A DNA stretch of 64,000 bases from Nostoc sp. FACHB-280 (GTDB lineage: Bacteria; Cyanobacteriota; Cyanobacteriia; Cyanobacteriales; Nostocaceae), in contig NZ_JACJSD010000003.1 in NCBI RefSeq assembly GCF_014697615.1, positions 124,001 through 188,000 on the forward strand. Direction: 5' to 3'. The notes beneath the pieces were generated by a model, which ran no database searches, was not told where the DNA came from, and worked only from the letters and a program-made list of their open reading frames with translations. Below, piece after piece: positions 54,701 to 63,689 of this stretch. The position numbers and the translations under genes are program-made. Within the stretch, counting starts at the first letter, position 1. Each line of letters begins with the position of its first letter.

Positions 54701-55109
54701 AAATACCTAAAGGTTGAAAATTAACTTTAACTAAGTCTGTGAGGATAATTGCGTATAATGCTGGTGCGGCTGCCCAGCTAAAATAATATGCCAAAGCAAC
54801 ATAGAGACCCAAACTAGGATAGTTTTTGAGTAGCCGAGCCGTATAATTAGGTGTTCCTCCGGTTACATCCAGCCAATGTTTACCCAAACTTTGGATTTGT
54901 AAGTTCAAAATACAAGAAACAATTGTCCCAAACACCCACACGAAAATAGCTTTAGATCCCAGTGCTGCATGGATAACAGGTGCAGTGCCAATCCATCCTA
55001 CATGACCCGTCAGCCCAAAACCCCATGTTTCTAGATAACTCAAGGTACGTGGCAGGCGCATTACTAACCTTTGGGTTTTGTCGGCCTGCACAGAACTATT
55101 ACTGACCAT
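51729..55109 (-). CDS. Amino-acid permease fused to PAS-GGDEF-EAL
   Basis: An 1126-residue multidomain membrane protein. Residues 1 to about 450 form an APC-type amino-acid/polyamine transporter-like domain with eleven or so membrane helices (early WGFGLTGHVGWIGTAPVIHAAL; later YSVYACETTSSFVADSRSPQKTLK, a usual APC segment). Further helices to about 535 lead to a PAS domain (TVPDIVLVLDEQGTILQTN), a coiled coil, a GGDEF diguanylate cyclase domain with intact RFGGDEFTI (about 765) and an EAL phosphodiesterase domain with FEALIRWHHPERG (about 895), ENDFGTGYSSL-like MDDFGTGYSSLSYL and TAEGIET. Both catalytic motifs are preserved. A transceptor that sets cyclic-di-GMP by amino-acid or amine status is a reasonable inference. 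Confidence 0.9.
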   Translation of the reverse strand: MVSNSSVQADKTQRLVMRLPRTLSYLETWGFGLTGHVGWIGTAPVIHAALGSKAIFVWVFGTIVSCILNLQIQSLGKHWLDVTGGTPNYTARLLKNYPSLGLYVALAYYFSWAAAPALYAIILTDLVKVNFQPLGISCPETFLKIAFTAIPFIVAFSGTRAVALLHLFFVIPAISLVLLFCTQGIFWLVLSQEINLFPASNHSLTFAEWAKWFFLASYSVYACETTSSFVADSRSPQKTLKFLTTATWLIPPVFLGGSWVLMCTVTDTNIGEDTFLNLLAASQPFWGQFAPFLVTLLIAFSCLLSCATAVTNSPRILYQLALDGQLSPVFTVVSRQGILGPAIFITFVLSLLCLNLGSVSHLVTVAGTCYLLAIMGLHFGLWLCRNQAEVLWPWWSLGFFLVEAVVLVVGGLAWSWQDLLIGMIIPLVLIIGDIALRRCSFAPFHPQWWTEVYTEKFTSNSPDFVVLQVIVLVSLICASAIGSWILRDLLGEFHNNSRNSLLAIVLVMLSFVGVAIACWTTLPQIAAIDQARQQAKNLFITTLNTVPDIVLVLDEQGTILQTNLAAEELFQISTQQLIGQSLNLFLVNHHGKPEQWSMRSEQTLTTKHGSYIVESTVSQPSHLSLRQYVVILRDITQRKLAEEELKQYRCQLEQLVAERTIELMRVNQQLQQDILERQRTQELLLHNSLHDALTGLPNQSLFMERVKLSLERSKQQKDYVFAVIFLDLDRFKVINDSLGHLLGNQLLIAISHRLQSILRAGDMVARFGGDEFTILLEEIDGINGAIQVAERIHNLLALPFQLSEHTVFTNASMGIALSTNNYEQAVHILRDADVAMYSAKSRGKARYEIFHPTMHETASLLLQLETAMRHALIQQEEFRLHYQPIVSLMTGRIIGFEALIRWHHPERGMISPEEFIPLAEETGMIASIGQWVLYEACRQLQVWHQQFPTCLPLTISVNFSGKQVMQPDIVKQVQQVLQDTGLEPSSLKLEITESLLMDNFELANAMLSQLTTLNIELHMDDFGTGYSSLSYLHRLPLRTIKIDRSFISNIGSRGENLEIVRAIITLAHSLNMSVTAEGIETVEQLAQLKALQCDQGQGYFFFPALEGSVVELLLSSNLSERNFFEV

Positions 55110-55378
55110 TGTTTTCTAGCTAGATGTACTGACTATCATCCACTGAATAACTGATCTGGTTTGTTATGGCTTCCGTATAACTGCTGAACTTACCTGGAAA
55201 ATCTTAAGTGTGAGGGTGAAAATGGGGGAATTGGGAGTGGTGATACAAGGGTTTAGGGGTATAATGGAGAATTTTGACCAAAACAGGCAGAGTACAGGAG
55301 GCAGTAATCTATTTTCCCTCTGTCAGGAGTTGCCCCTAAATTTATTTATGGGAATTTCCTCATACCCCTCTGGCTTCT
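55110..55378. other. Spacer between fusion gene and pepP
   Basis: Contains a G-rich stretch and a T-rich segment after it. The frame 55210-55452 runs antisense into pepP and looks spurious. No clear promoter for the fusion gene was found. Confidence 0.35.
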
Positions 55379-56695
55379 TTAACCGACTCGTTCTATCTCA
55401 TCTATTTCTTTGGGAACTCCAGCAGTTAATACTTCATGGCCTGTGGATGTGACGAGTACATCATCTTCGATGCGAATGCCAATGCCAATCCAACGTGGGT
55501 GGGTTTGTGGTTGGTCTTCGGCTAGTTTTGTATCTGGGACGATGTATAGCCCTGGTTCGACGGTGAGGACTTGACCGGGTTGTAAAATCTGCGGTTTGTC
55601 ATCACCATGTTGGTAAACGCCAACATCATGCACATCTAAGCCTAACCAATGGCTGGTGCGGTGCATATAATATGGTTTGTATTTTTCTTCTTCAATAATT
55701 TTGTCAATTTCGCCCTGGAGAATGCCAAGGTCAATTAAGCCTGCGGTGAGGACGCGCACAGCAGTATCGTGGACTGCTTTAAAGGTGTTACCTGGTTGGA
55801 CTTGGGCGATCGCTTGTTTTTGTGCTTCTAGTACAATCTCATACAATGTCTTTTGTTCTGGCGTAAACTTACCGCCTATGGGAAATGTCCGGGTAATATC
55901 GGAGTTGTAATAATTGTAGGCACAGCCAGCATCAATTAATAGCAGTTCACCATCCTGCATCTGACGATTATTTTCAATGTAGTGGAGGACGCAAGCATTC
56001 GCCCCTGAAGCCACAATCGAAGGATAAGCAGGCCCCATTGCACCCCGGTGGCGAAACAGCCATTCAATTTCGGCTTGGATTTCGTATTCATAACGTCCGG
56101 GTTTGGTAATTGCCATTGCTTGATTATGTGCTTCAATAGCGATCGCAGCTGCTTGGCGCATCATTTCTAATTCGGTTTCTGTTTTAATTAGGCGCATACT
56201 GTGAAGCACTGTACAGGTATCTTCAATGGCAATTGGCCCTGTACCTCGTTTGGGATAAGTCCGCAGTAAACTTTGATAATGTTCTAAAATTTTTTCATTA
56301 AATTGGCGATCGCGTCCCAAGTGATAATAAATGCGATCAGACTTTTCTAGATATTGCGGCAACTTTTCATCTAATTCATTAATGGGATAAGCCGCATCAG
56401 CACCATAAATTTCTTTCGCTGCATCCACACCACAGCGATAACCAGACCAAACTTCTTTTTCTCGGTCTTTTGGTTGGACAAACAACACAAAGCGATGTTC
56501 GGGATGATTTGGTGCTAACACTGCCACGGCTTGCGCTTCATTAAAGCCTGTTAAGTAAAAAAAATCACTATCTTGACGATAAGCATATTCGACATCGTTG
56601 TGCATTACTGCCATTGGCGCACTGCGAAAAATCGCCGTACCATTGCCAATTTTCGCCATTAATTGCTCCCGACGCTGCCGATATTCTAATTGCAT
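55379..56695 (-). CDS. pepP: Aminopeptidase P (Xaa-Pro aminopeptidase)
   Basis: A 438-residue dinuclear metallopeptidase removing N-terminal residues before proline. The N-terminal domain (RREQLMAKIGNGTAIFRSAP, YRQDSDFFYLTGFNEAQAVAV) is followed by the pita-bread catalytic fold. Metal ligands appear in LLIDAGCAYNYYNSDITRTFP (two Asp), HRTSHWLGLDVHDVG (His), VLTVEPGLYI (Glu) and GIRIEDDVLVT (Glu). Length and motifs match PepP. It lies on the strand of, and upstream from, the permease-GGDEF-EAL gene but with a 270-base gap, so co-transcription is doubtful. Confidence 0.95.
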   Translation of the reverse strand: MQLEYRQRREQLMAKIGNGTAIFRSAPMAVMHNDVEYAYRQDSDFFYLTGFNEAQAVAVLAPNHPEHRFVLFVQPKDREKEVWSGYRCGVDAAKEIYGADAAYPINELDEKLPQYLEKSDRIYYHLGRDRQFNEKILEHYQSLLRTYPKRGTGPIAIEDTCTVLHSMRLIKTETELEMMRQAAAIAIEAHNQAMAITKPGRYEYEIQAEIEWLFRHRGAMGPAYPSIVASGANACVLHYIENNRQMQDGELLLIDAGCAYNYYNSDITRTFPIGGKFTPEQKTLYEIVLEAQKQAIAQVQPGNTFKAVHDTAVRVLTAGLIDLGILQGEIDKIIEEEKYKPYYMHRTSHWLGLDVHDVGVYQHGDDKPQILQPGQVLTVEPGLYIVPDTKLAEDQPQTHPRWIGIGIRIEDDVLVTSTGHEVLTAGVPKEIDEIERVG

Positions 56696-57200
56696 AGTTT
56701 TTCAATTTGTCAGTTAAATACTGTGTTATTTTACCTTACTTAGTACTGAAGGCTGATTCAAAAATAAGTACTCAGCACACTTGATACTGTTTCTAACCTA
56801 GCTATGATTAAGCCTCTCAGTAGCGACTGATTGCTGTTATTTTAACGAATATTTTCTCCTGCTTGAGCGATTGTACTCAGAACTTTTTACTCAGATGAGT
56901 TTTGTCTGAATTGGGCATTCTAAATTTTGCTTGCTGATAAGTAGATAACAAACTTATTTTATATATTTAAAGCCTGACATAAATAAAAAACGCTGACAAA
57001 TTACATGATTGATTATCTCGGACTTGCAAAAATAAATAAAATGATTTATACAAACAAAACTTGTATATAAACCTTGATATTTTAATTTGCAAAATGTTTA
57101 ATTGAAAAACAGTAAAAAGAGAATAACTGTTATTAAATTACAGAAATGACTATGAGCTTTAAGTTAAAACTTTGAGGACAACCAGTGATCAGAACGCACT
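56696..57200. other. A/T-rich spacer upstream of the FG-GAP gene
   Basis: 505 bases, very A/T-rich, on the leader side of the FG-GAP gene and divergent from pepP. No ORF or strong terminator. Several TATAAT-like boxes (for example TATATAAA near 57063) exist but none with a good -35, so no promoter is claimed. Confidence 0.35.
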
Positions 57201-58454
57201 ATGTCTTCAAATTCAAAATCATCTGCATTACAAGCAAATACATTTTCTGACTCTTTGAGAAAATCAAGTGAATTGTTAGATGTTCTAGACAATGCTCAAG
57301 GAATTGGCAAAACTTTTTTAGGCAGTAGTTCAGCTTCAATATTAGAAACAAGTTCTTTATCAACACAGCAAAGTACAACCTCAAAAGTCACAGCCAGCGC
57401 CAATCCCAACCCCAACCCTTACTTAAAGAGTGCCGCGATCGCGCCTGATTTTAATGGTGATGGTAAAGTCGATAAACTCTGGGTTAATGCTCAAACAGGT
57501 GAGATTGTAATTCGCCTCATGGATGGTGGACAAATTGTCTCCCAAGGTTCTATGGGTAAGTTTGACATCAACGCTTGGACTTACAGAATTGCCGATTTCA
57601 ATAATGATGGCAAAACCGACTTTTTGTTGCGGAATACCCAAACAGGCGAAAATAGAATTGTCTTAATGGATGGTACAAAAGTCGCTAGTACCGCCGCTTT
57701 AGAAAAAGTTGATAGCAACTGGAATCCCTTAATTGGTGATTTCAATGGCGATCGCAAAACAGATATCTTCTGGAACAACGCTAAAACTGGTCAAAATGCC
57801 ATTTGGACAATGGATGGTACAAAAGTTGCTAGTGCCAATGTTCTCGAAACCACAGCAGTTGGTTTAACTCCAACCGTTGTTGATTTTGACGGTAACGGTA
57901 GAAGTGACATCTTCTGGCGCAATGCCAATACTGGCGCTAACAGTGCTTGGTTCCTGAATGGCACACAAGTCAGCAAATTTAACCTACAATCTCAATCTTC
58001 GGCTTTAACTCCCATTCTGGGTGATTTCAACGGTGACTTAAAGACTGATATTCTGTGGCGTAACACTTCCACCGGCCAAAACAAAATTTGGACTATGAAC
58101 GGTATCGTTGTTACTGAAGGCGCAGCTAAGACACTAGATTCCTCTTGGCAAGCTAACATTGGTGATTTTGACGGTGACGGCAAAACCGATATCTTCTGGC
58201 ACAATCAAAAAACTGGTGAGAACACCGCTTGGTTAATGAATGGTACATCAGTTAAGTCTGAAGCCTTCCTTCCCAGCAACAGTGCATCCTTGACACCATC
58301 CTTTGGCGATTTTAATGGCGATGGTAAAACCGATGTCTACTGGCGTGATCAAGCTTCTGGTGCAGATAAGATTTGGACAATGAATGGCACAAAAGCTACA
58401 GAATCTACTGTCGCTACAAAAGATAGACTTGGTGCTGCTTGGTATACCGGCTAA
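57201..58454 (+). CDS. FG-GAP/VCBS repeat calcium-binding-like protein
   Basis: A 417-residue repeat protein. From about residue 83 to 400 there are seven or so repeats with D-x-D/N-x-D-G-type loops (PDFNGDGKVDKLW, ADFNNDGKTDFLLR, GDFNGDRKTDIFWNN, VDFDGNGRSDIFWRN, GDFDGDGKTDIFWHN), typical of FG-GAP beta-propellers that bind Ca2+. WTMDGTKVAS- and WLMNGTSVKS-like strands alternate. The first 80 residues are Ser/Thr/Asn-rich and lack a signal peptide or membrane segment, so export would need another route (for example a type I system), which is inference. Related DNA units repeat within the gene. Confidence 0.85.
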   Translation: MSSNSKSSALQANTFSDSLRKSSELLDVLDNAQGIGKTFLGSSSASILETSSLSTQQSTTSKVTASANPNPNPYLKSAAIAPDFNGDGKVDKLWVNAQTGEIVIRLMDGGQIVSQGSMGKFDINAWTYRIADFNNDGKTDFLLRNTQTGENRIVLMDGTKVASTAALEKVDSNWNPLIGDFNGDRKTDIFWNNAKTGQNAIWTMDGTKVASANVLETTAVGLTPTVVDFDGNGRSDIFWRNANTGANSAWFLNGTQVSKFNLQSQSSALTPILGDFNGDLKTDILWRNTSTGQNKIWTMNGIVVTEGAAKTLDSSWQANIGDFDGDGKTDIFWHNQKTGENTAWLMNGTSVKSEAFLPSNSASLTPSFGDFNGDGKTDVYWRDQASGADKIWTMNGTKATESTVATKDRLGAAWYTG

Positions 58455-58906
58455 AAATTGGTGATTTTGGGTGCGATTCTGACCACAGAAGGTAACAGTG
58501 ATAATCAAGAGTCAGAATTTAGAATCAGTACTCTACTAAAAATTTCATAGCCTCATAGTACTGATGATCAAACTCTGATTAATTCTGATTTCTGTATTCT
58601 GGATTTTTACCGTTTAACCTTCTGTTATGGCAGTATGTTCAAAGTCAGAGCATACTGCTTATTTAAAATTAGACGCATTTTAGTAACGTCTTGTATAAGC
58701 GAGATCAATCGCTCTCTGTTCATCTTTGATTTATCAAAAAAATATTACACTGACATACTCCTTCTTTCCTATTCCTGACTCCCCATTCCTAACTCCCTGC
58801 CGACACAAGTAGATTCAGAAATCAAACCGGATTACTATATATCTCCAGATAGAGTTAATAAACTATCTCTAAGTGGGAATACTAACTTTAACCAACATCA
58901 CTGGTT
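58455..58906. other. Spacer before the 145-aa unknown
   Basis: About 450 bases. A heptamer-like run (TTCCTAT/ATTCCTGAC, 58765-58800) occurs; otherwise unassigned. No clear promoter or terminator. No gene. Confidence 0.35.
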
Positions 58907-59344
58907 ATGTACATTGTGAGGTTTATACCCGTGTCAGAAATTAATATCGGTGATTATTTAGCTCACCCCTTGGTGAGATATCGCAATCATCTAGAATTCA
59001 ATGGCTATCATGTTGATGAAGAAGATGAATTACTGTTATGTCGTCACGCCAGAAAGCATGGTTTAATCGTTAAAAATGTACCAAATCGAGGTGTATTAAT
59101 TAGAATTCTTTATTCTTGTAATCTGAATGTAGATAGACATAATCTTTTAGAATATGTAAATGAACTGAATTTATTATTTATGTTTATGAAAGCATATATT
59201 GATAATTCAGGCAGTAATTTATATATGGAAACTTTTTGTGAGGGTGAATATGATAGAACTAATTTTTCAATAGTTCTAGACAATATTGACTATGACATGG
59301 AAATGTTTATCAATCATCATCAAACTAGAGAATGTTTATTATAA
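58907..59344 (+). CDS. Hypothetical protein, YbjN-like size and style
   Basis: Not firmly recognised. A 145-residue soluble, acidic alpha/beta protein with GDYLAHPLVRYRNHLEF, HGLIVKNVPNRGVLIRILYS, then a helix NLLEYVNELNLLFMFMKAYI and a last strand FSIVLDNIDYDMEMFINHH. Size and strand-helix pattern resemble YbjN/type III chaperone-like folds, which is weak. A GTG at 58931 has a GAGG box nine bases upstream and would start MSEINIGDYL; the ATG at 58907 is kept as the outer limit. A good terminator follows. It is not in an operon. Confidence 0.5.
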   Translation: MYIVRFIPVSEINIGDYLAHPLVRYRNHLEFNGYHVDEEDELLLCRHARKHGLIVKNVPNRGVLIRILYSCNLNVDRHNLLEYVNELNLLFMFMKAYIDNSGSNLYMETFCEGEYDRTNFSIVLDNIDYDMEMFINHHQTRECLL

Positions 59345-59367
59345 AATAAAAATTAAATCGAGATTTT

Positions 59368-59394
59368 TGGTGGGTTATGCCCACCATTATTTTT
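59368..59394 (+). terminator. Intrinsic terminator after the 145-aa gene
   Basis: TGGTGGG-TTATG-CCCACCA (59368-59386) followed by TTATTTTT. Confidence 0.75.
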
Positions 59395-60702
<1,308 letters not shown>

Positions 60703-60778
60703 CTAAGTTACGGTGATGAAGATAGGGTGTAAGGGGTTTGGATACATATACCCTTACACCTTACAAGTGATGAGATGA

Positions 60779-60817
60779 GAGGTAGACAAGGGGGACAAGG
60801 AGGACAAGGGAGACAAA
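60779..60817. repeat. Tandem 9-mer repeat (GGTAGACAA type)
   Basis: Four tandem nonamers (GGTAGACAA, GGGGGACAA, GGAGGACAA, GGGAGACAA) lie between por and the gluconokinase gene. Same family as 8817-8876. Confidence 0.65.
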
Positions 60818-60856
60818 ACTGATGACTGGGTTTGGATAAGATATTTTAGTCAACAA

Positions 60857-61348
60857 ATGATAATTTTAATCATGGGAGTGGCTGGTGCTGGTAAAACCAC
60901 CATTGGTCAAGCATTAGTAGCCGCAACAGGATGGGAATTTTGCGATGCTGACTGGTTTCATTCCACTGCGGCGAAAACCAAAATGAGTCGAGGGGAAGCA
61001 TTAACGGATGTCGATCGCCAACCTTGGTTACAATCATTGCAAACTGCGATCGCTCAATGGTTACAAGCAGAGAAAAACGTGATTTTGGCTTGTTCAGCAC
61101 TCAAAGCAAGTTATCGTGATCTTCTTTGGAATCATGATCCACGGGTAAAGTTAGTATATCTTACTGGCAGTTATGAGTTAATTGCCGAAAGATTGCGCGA
61201 TCGCCACAGTCACTTTATGCCAGCCAATCTTTTACAAAGCCAGTTCGATACCTTAGAAGCACCCACACCCCAAGAAGCCATTTATATTGATATCTCTCAA
61301 GATTTAGGTGCGATTTTGCCGCAAATTAGAAATAGCCTCAACGTTTAA
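60857..61348 (+). CDS. gntK: Gluconokinase
   Basis: A 163-residue P-loop kinase (shikimate-kinase-like fold) that phosphorylates gluconate to 6-phosphogluconate. GVAGAGKTTIGQALV (7-21) is the Walker A motif; FCDADWFHSTAAKTKMSRGEALTDVDRQPWL and ILACSALKASYRDLL are gluconokinase signatures, and LRDRHSHFMPANLLQSQFDTLE completes the lid. It is a stand-alone gene. Whether gluconate is taken up by this organism is unknown. Confidence 0.93.
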   Translation: MIILIMGVAGAGKTTIGQALVAATGWEFCDADWFHSTAAKTKMSRGEALTDVDRQPWLQSLQTAIAQWLQAEKNVILACSALKASYRDLLWNHDPRVKLVYLTGSYELIAERLRDRHSHFMPANLLQSQFDTLEAPTPQEAIYIDISQDLGAILPQIRNSLNV

Positions 61349-61401
61349 GCGCCTGTTCCCAGATTTTTTCCTTACAGCAGTTTGTATATTTGGGGAATAC
61401 T

Positions 61402-61432
61402 GTAGAGATGTTATGTGTAACGTCTCTACATA
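61402..61432. repeat. Diverged copy of the GTAGAGACGTT palindrome
   Basis: TGTAGAGATGTTATGTGTAA continues with CGTCTCTACA, a dyad like 37587-37618 with internal changes, in the spacer after gluconokinase. Confidence 0.6.
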
Positions 61433-61736
61433 ATTTTGGGTTTTACCCGCGATACGCTGTAATAAATATCACACGAATTACAGCATTCGCTAATAGGTAA
61501 GAATATTCAAGATAATCATCAAAATTTACATTTTTTTGGATTGAATGTGTATATCAGTGTATTTTAATTTCGTATAAATTGATATAATCTTCCATACCTA
61601 ATAAAATCAAGCGCAGATTATACATATATTTTTATAATTCTGCAATATCAAGTTGCCTATTAATTAAACTCTTAAAGCAGTCAGCAACCTATTCTGAATT
61701 GAGCCTAATTGCCGCAAAAAATATTATCAATAACTC
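61433..61736. other. Spacer upstream of the glycosyltransferase
   Basis: About 300 A/T-rich bases without ORF; weak TATAAT-like boxes only. No terminator for gluconokinase apart from the palindrome is apparent. Confidence 0.35.
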
Positions 61737-63074
61737 ATGCAGATTTTGATTTATTCCTATAACTATCATCCAGAACCAATTGGAATTGCACCTTTAATGA
61801 CGGAATTAGCAGAGGGACTAGTAAAAAAAGGTCATGAGGTGCGGGTGATTACAGGAATGCCAAACTATCCACAACGGGAAATTTATCCAGGGTATCAGGG
61901 TAAGTGGTACATTACCGAAAAAATTAATGGTGTCACTGTGCAGCGCAGTTACTTACGCATCAAGTCAAAACCGAATTTGCTGGATAGATTACTATTAGAG
62001 TTAAGTTTTATTGTGACAAGTTTACCGCAAGCCTTGAGAGGTAAACGACCAGATGTAATTTTGCTGACGATACCGCCTTTATTAGTCACATTACCTGCGG
62101 CTTTATTAGGAAAAATATACAATTGTCCGGTAGTGTTGAATGTGCAAGATATTCTGCCAGAAGCGGCGGTGCGCGTCGGGTTAATGACAAATAAACGGAT
62201 GATTAAATTTTGTGAGTTCTTAGAAAAATTTGCTTATAGAAATGCTCAAACCATCAGCGTTATTGCTGATGGTTTTTTAGAAAATTTAGTGAGTAAAGGC
62301 ATATCTCCCAAAAAAATTATTTGTATTCCCAACTGGGTAAATGTCAATTTTATTCATCCTTTACCACCAAATCAGAATACCTGGAAAATTGCTCACCAAT
62401 TAGAGGGAAAATTTGTGGTGATGTATTCAGGTAACATTGCCTTAACTCAAGGTTTAGAAACAGTAGTGGCGGCGGCGGCTAAGTTGCGTCATCTTCCCGA
62501 AATTACCTTTGTGATTGCCGGTGAAGCGATCGCTCTGCGAAGATTACAACAATATTGTTTAGCCTGTGGCGCAGATAATGTTTTACTCTTACCGCTACAA
62601 CCGCGTGAACAACTCCCGCAAATGTTAGCGGCGGCTGATATTGGCTTAATTGTCCAAAAACGCAACGTCATTTCCTTTAATATGCCTTCTAAAATTCCTT
62701 TGCTGTTGGCGAGTGGTCGTCCAATTGTGGGTTCAGTACCAGCCACAGGTACGGCGGCGAAAGCAATTCGAGACAGTGGTGGTGGGGTAATTGTGGAACC
62801 AGAATCTCCACAAGCGTTAGCAGATAAAATTTTAGAGTTGTACCATCAACCACAGCTAAGAGAAAATTTAGGCCAGCAAGGTAGACAATTTGCGGTGGAA
62901 AACTATGCTTGTGAACAAGCAATTACAAAATATGAAGAGTTGTTTATGAATGCGATCGCTAAACAGCAATCAAATGTTGATCATGTTTTAAAATTAAATT
63001 CTCCAGACTCAATGATTGATATTCACCAAACTCCAAAATTGCGCGATCGCCGTACGGTTAAAACTGGAAAATAG
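61737..63074 (+). CDS. WcaI-like GT4-family glycosyltransferase
   Basis: A 445-residue GT-B glycosyltransferase of the WcaI/GT4 type, used in exopolysaccharide or colanic-acid-like synthesis. Motifs are YSYNYHPEPIGIAPLMTELAEGL at the start, ITGMPNYPQREIYPGYQGKW, VVLNVQDILPEAAVRVG, YSGNIALTQGLETVVAAA, and the C-terminal donor site NMPSKIPLLLASGRPIVGSV with GGGVIVEPESPQALAD. About 70 further residues extend past the usual end (low complexity, basic). It precedes the HMA2 gene by 24 bases, so they may be co-transcribed. Confidence 0.85.
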   Translation: MQILIYSYNYHPEPIGIAPLMTELAEGLVKKGHEVRVITGMPNYPQREIYPGYQGKWYITEKINGVTVQRSYLRIKSKPNLLDRLLLELSFIVTSLPQALRGKRPDVILLTIPPLLVTLPAALLGKIYNCPVVLNVQDILPEAAVRVGLMTNKRMIKFCEFLEKFAYRNAQTISVIADGFLENLVSKGISPKKIICIPNWVNVNFIHPLPPNQNTWKIAHQLEGKFVVMYSGNIALTQGLETVVAAAAKLRHLPEITFVIAGEAIALRRLQQYCLACGADNVLLLPLQPREQLPQMLAAADIGLIVQKRNVISFNMPSKIPLLLASGRPIVGSVPATGTAAKAIRDSGGGVIVEPESPQALADKILELYHQPQLRENLGQQGRQFAVENYACEQAITKYEELFMNAIAKQQSNVDHVLKLNSPDSMIDIHQTPKLRDRRTVKTGK

Positions 63075-63097
63075 AAACTATAAACTAGAAAGGTTTT

Positions 63098-63625
63098 ATG
63101 CCAGAATTACCTGATGAAAATTTATCCACGCCAATATATATTCAAGTTGTTAGTCAAACTCCAGGACGGCTAAGACTGCGAATTTCTCCTCAAAATCCAG
63201 AACAAGCAGAAATTCAGTTAACTGCTAATTATCTTAAAACTTTTTTCCCACAGGTTGAACAGTTAAAGGTAAATTCTCAAACAGGCAGTGTGACATTTTA
63301 TGCTGATACAGATACTAATTTTCCAGAAATTCTTGATAAATTGCAGACTCAAGGCATCATTATTCTTGAGCTTCCTAGGGAAAAAACCCAGTCGGTAAAT
63401 TTCACCACTAGCTTATCGGCTCTGAATGAGCAAGTTAAAAAAATTACCAAAGAAAGCGTAGACTTACGAATCATTATACCTTTTACTGTCGTGGCGATCG
63501 CGCTCCAGAGAATTTTGCCTCCGTTAGCGCGATGGAAAACAACCACTTTATATTTACTTTTGTGGTATGGCTTGGAAAGTTTGGTTAAACTCAGTGATCA
63601 AGAGAAGCCACCGGATGGGGAATAG
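63098..63625 (+). CDS. HMA2-domain protein
   Basis: A 175-residue protein of the HMA2 family, whose ferredoxin-like fold resembles metal-binding domains but usually lacks the CxxC pair. It starts IYIQVVSQTPGRLRLRISP, typical of the family (TPGRVRLR). LKVNSQTGSVTFYADTD follows, and a hydrophobic segment (about residues 126-160, IIPFTVVAIALQRILPPL and LYLLLWYGLESL) suggests membrane association. No CxxC is present. Such proteins occur near P-type ATPases and transport genes in cyanobacteria; here it follows a glycosyltransferase. Metal binding is doubtful. Confidence 0.8.
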   Translation: MPELPDENLSTPIYIQVVSQTPGRLRLRISPQNPEQAEIQLTANYLKTFFPQVEQLKVNSQTGSVTFYADTDTNFPEILDKLQTQGIIILELPREKTQSVNFTTSLSALNEQVKKITKESVDLRIIIPFTVVAIALQRILPPLARWKTTTLYLLLWYGLESLVKLSDQEKPPDGE

Positions 63626-63683
63626 GTGACAGGTTAGAGGTGACAGGTGACAGGTTACAGGTGACAGGTTACAGGTGACAGGT
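63626..63683. repeat. Tandem heptamer repeat (AGGTGAC/AGGTTAC)
   Basis: Eight or so tandem heptamers AGGTGAC/AGGTTAC lie between the HMA2 gene and the convergent gene. This is one of the clearest short tandem repeats in the window. Confidence 0.75.
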
Positions 63684-63689
63684 TGCTTT

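Noticed and set aside
55210-55452. Plus-strand 80-codon frame between fusion gene and pepP
   Set aside because: It runs antisense into pepP, and its composition is not gene-like.
63626-63683. Tandem repeat that could be mistaken for a CRISPR array
   Set aside because: Units are 7 bases with no spacers; no Cas genes are present. The same applies to the nonamer and heptamer runs elsewhere.
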